A DNA stretch of 30,755 bases from Coriobacteriaceae bacterium (GTDB taxonomy: Bacteria > Actinomycetota > Coriobacteriia > Coriobacteriales > UMGS124), in contig JAHZHK010000009.1 of the NCBI GenBank assembly GCA_019420325.1, forward strand, positions 14,905 through 45,659, read 5' to 3'. A program made the translations under genes and the position numbers. Shown here piece by piece: positions 30,701 to 30,755 of this stretch. Below the pieces are notes generated by a model that saw only the letters and a program-made list of their open reading frames with translations, was not told where the DNA came from and made no database searches. How positions within the stretch are numbered: position 1 is the first letter of the stretch; the number at the start of each line of letters is the position of its first letter.

Positions 30701-30755
30701 ATGTAGAACTGCACTTTAGATTATCTCGATTTGGGCCTTTGGCGGCACATTAAAC

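Overview
This is a chromosomal window from a GC-rich actinobacterium, most likely a member of the Coriobacteriia (the Collinsella/Olsenella/Atopobium/Eggerthella side of the phylum). That placement is an inference from GC content and codon use, from the ilvBNC/ilvD layout, from a DUF815 ATPase and an Asn/Gly-loop type dihydroxyacid dehydratase suited to anaerobes, and from several Tat-type or coiled-coil surface proteins typical of that class. No marker gene here fixes the genus. There are no transposases, integrases, phage genes or CRISPR arrays.

Layout, left to right. Positions 1-4511 (minus strand) hold a run of envelope or stress genes: a CNNM/TlyC membrane protein, a stand-alone domain resembling the N-terminus of cyanophycin synthetase, a YtxH-type membrane protein, a PRC-barrel protein, and a polysaccharide deacetylase whose catalytic half runs off the left edge. 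Positions 4590-6779 hold a hemolysin III family protein and a DUF815 AAA ATPase. Positions 6763-12229 hold the branched-chain amino acid block ilvB-ilvN-ilvC, then ilvD, all on the minus strand. Between ilvC and ilvD lies a 555-base gene-free stretch filled by three copies, about 150 bases apart, of a large hairpin with an almost invariant 42-base core and outer arms that change while staying complementary.

Positions 12484-14791 (plus) carry a secreted NlpC/P60 wall hydrolase and a D-2-hydroxyacid dehydrogenase, each with a clear terminator. Positions 14844-19666 (minus) are a tight three-gene operon of unknown function: a 1059-residue protein with TPR-like repeats, an alanine-rich 11-residue-repeat protein with a C-terminal membrane hairpin, and a 216-residue unknown. 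Then come gluQRS, a tRNA-Ser(GCU) gene, a Tat-type lipoprotein with two related Ig-like domains, a DEAD-box RNA helicase, tadA, a divergent CapA-like protein, and a LysR regulator whose promoter spacer is filled by a perfect T-N11-A dyad.

At the right end lies a second polysaccharide deacetylase, a close paralogue of the left-edge gene, preceded by a 23-codon leader ORF. It is followed by a HEPN/MNT (HepT/MntA) toxin-antitoxin pair in which the nucleotidyltransferase is fused to an N-terminal ribbon-helix-helix DNA-binding domain, and then by an RlmI-like rRNA methyltransferase that lacks its usual N-terminal domain and has an in-frame stop just upstream of its ATG.

The most promising leads are the covarying hairpin array between ilvC and ilvD, the RHH-MNT/HEPN pair, the uncharacterised three-gene operon, and the leader and operator architecture of the LysR/deacetylase intergenic region.
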